Assembly: GCA_964477295.1 (NCBI GenBank)
Contig: CAYZEZ010000036.1
Span: 1 to 22,117, forward strand
Length of the DNA stretch: 22,117 bases
Direction: 5' to 3'
Source of the DNA: CAYZEZ01 sp964477295
GTDB lineage: Bacteria; Bacteroidota; Bacteroidia; Bacteroidales; SM23-62
The position numbers and the translations under genes are program-made. Shown piece after piece: positions 20,780 to 22,117 of the stretch. The first letter of the stretch is position 1. Each line of letters starts with the position of its first letter. The notes below the pieces were generated by a model that was given only the letters and a program-made list of their open reading frames with translations, was not told where the DNA came from and did not search any database.

Positions 20780-22117
20780 ATGAAAATTCTTTCTATTAAA
20801 ATGGTCTGTTTAATCGTTTTGTTCAATAGTGCTTTAGCAAAAATTTACACACAGGAAAGGTCAGACTGGGAAGGTGGTATTCCTGATGGATGTACTTCTG
20901 TAACTGTGGGGAAAAAGGCCACAGCAGACGGATCAGTCATTACTTCTCATACCGATGATAGTCACAGGACAAGATCATGGATAGATATTGCAGAAGAAAT
21001 GAGGCACAAAAAGAGTGAAATGAAGCCACTGTATAAAAGAATGGCATGTGATTCCTTTGCAATGCCCACTTACAAACATGTTAAGATTGGGGAAATCCCG
21101 CAGGCAGAGCTGACTTATGGATTTATTAATACAGCTTATCCCTGTATGAATCAATACCAGGTTGGGATTGGAGAATCGACTTTTGGCGGCAGGCCGGAAT
21201 TGCAGTCGGATGCCGGACTAATCGATTGCCAACAGCTATGCCAGTTGATCCTTGAGCGGTGCACAACGGCCAGGCAGGCTCTTGAGCTTACCCGAAAATT
21301 AACCGGTAAATATGGATGGAATGATGCCGGAGAGTGCCTGACGATAAGTGATAAGAATGAAGTGTGGCACCTGGAAATTGTTGGCCCGGGAAAAGGTAAG
21401 ATAGGTTCAGTGTGGGCAGCACAAAGAGTTCCTGATGAACATATCTCTGTTAATGCGAATGCCAGCCGGATCATGGAAATTGATCTTTCTGACGTGGATC
21501 ATTTTATGGCTTCCGATAATATCTTTGATGTGGCCAGGGAAAATGGCTGGTGGAATGGCGAAAAAGAGAACTTTATGTTTTGTTATGCATATGCCCCTGA
21601 AAGCAGGACTTCTTTCGCGTCCAGGAGAAGGGAATGGCGCGTTTTCGACCTGGTTGCCCCCTCGCTTAATCTCGATCCCAATGCAGAAAATTATCCATTT
21701 TCCGTAAAGCCCGACGAGCCGGTTACGATGGATAAGCTGGTAGAGATCTTTAAGGATTATTTTGAGGGAACCGATTATAATTTTGTAAAAGACATTACAA
21801 CCACTGATGATGAAGGAAAGGTTGTTATATCGCCACTGGCTAATCCCTTTATGCCTTATGATATGAACAGGATATTTAAGATCAATGGCGGATGGGGCTG
21901 GAGGGGTGAAAGGACCATTGCCAGGTGGTATACCATGTATGCGACAATTATTCAATCGCGCGATTGGCTGCCAGATGAAGTGGGTGGGATTGTATGGCTG
22001 GCCATGGATAATGTGGCCACATCAATCTATATCCCGGTTTATGGAAGCGTGACTGATCTTCCCGAGCCCTATAAAACACCAGGACGGACCAATGGGTACA
22101 CCAGGGAATCTGCCTGG
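20780..22117 (+). CDS. Secreted C69-family dipeptidase (5' part, runs off the window)
   Basis: The frame is open from the ATG at 20780 to the last base, giving 446 residues with the 3' end missing. Residues 1-20 are a signal peptide (ending ALA). Peptidase family C69 (PepD/DipA) is shown by DGCTSVTVGKKATADGS, in which Cys38 is the expected N-terminal nucleophile after processing. TDDS follows (the family usually has RTEDS), and later come YQVGIGESTFGG, GWNDAGECLTISDKNEVWHLEI and RREWRVFDL. Known members cleave dipeptides as Ntn-type hydrolases. Residues between the signal peptide and Cys38 would be a short propeptide or would be removed. It adds to the peptide-use theme of cstA and the M1 aminopeptidase. 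Upstream there is a pentamer array and a fold-back element instead of a recognisable promoter. Confidence 0.9.
   Translation, partial: MKILSIKMVCLIVLFNSALAKIYTQERSDWEGGIPDGCTSVTVGKKATADGSVITSHTDDSHRTRSWIDIAEEMRHKKSEMKPLYKRMACDSFAMPTYKHVKIGEIPQAELTYGFINTAYPCMNQYQVGIGESTFGGRPELQSDAGLIDCQQLCQLILERCTTARQALELTRKLTGKYGWNDAGECLTISDKNEVWHLEIVGPGKGKIGSVWAAQRVPDEHISVNANASRIMEIDLSDVDHFMASDNIFDVARENGWWNGEKENFMFCYAYAPESRTSFASRRREWRVFDLVAPSLNLDPNAENYPFSVKPDEPVTMDKLVEIFKDYFEGTDYNFVKDITTTDDEGKVVISPLANPFMPYDMNRIFKINGGWGWRGERTIARWYTMYATIIQSRDWLPDEVGGIVWLAMDNVATSIYIPVYGSVTDLPEPYKTPGRTNGYTRESAW

Overview
The window looks like a chromosomal segment of a Bacteroidota bacterium, most likely of the Bacteroidales or a close relative. 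The case rests on a complete Bat (Bacteroides aerotolerance) operon, signal peptides that end in an Ala/Gly-Gln cleavage region, a lack of clear Shine-Dalgarno sequences, several TTG starts, and TAnnTTTG-type -7 promoter elements. No integrase, transposase, phage gene, CRISPR array, tRNA or rRNA was seen.

Region 1 (1-1163) is the 3' end of a secreted sortilin/BNR-type beta-propeller protein. Region 2 (1164-1517) is non-coding. It holds a fold-back element built of 7-bp-period repeats, followed by a probable promoter. Region 3 (1518-10383) is one long + strand operon: moxR AAA ATPase, a small unknown secreted protein, a DUF58 protein, a short BatD-like membrane protein, batA, batB, batC, batD and batE. 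MoxR, DUF58 and the VWA proteins BatA/BatB are a widespread membrane-associated chaperone-like module. BatC and BatE supply TPR scaffolds, and BatD supplies Ig-like periplasmic domains. A CACACGT heptamer array, a 16-bp repeat and a GC-rich palindrome sit inside or just after the operon.

Region 4 (10486-14545) holds a CstA-family transporter facing an M1 aminopeptidase tail to tail. The aminopeptidase is coupled to an acylphosphatase, and a divergent small membrane protein (DUF2784-like) follows. CstA plus aminopeptidase suggests use of peptides and amino acids. Region 5 (14588-19332) holds a periplasmic glutathione peroxidase and a signalling cluster. The cluster contains a membrane GAF/PAS sensor without a kinase domain, a receiver-only response regulator, a divergent Crp/Fnr regulator and a second receiver-only protein. 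An 18-bp palindrome resembling an FNR box lies in the divergent promoter region. Region 6 (19346-20351, - strand) has a Gre-like factor followed by a free methionine-(R)-sulfoxide reductase. Region 7 (20352-20779) is non-coding and contains a second fold-back element with 7-bp-period arms. Region 8 (20780-22117) is the 5' part of a secreted C69 dipeptidase that runs off the window.

Themes: oxygen and redox tolerance (Bat, GPx, fRMsr, Fnr-like regulator) and peptide use (CstA, M1 and C69 peptidases). The most unusual non-coding signal is a set of intergenic repeats that share a 7-bp period but not a sequence. Two of these sets are arranged as inverted fold-backs of about 100-150 bp.
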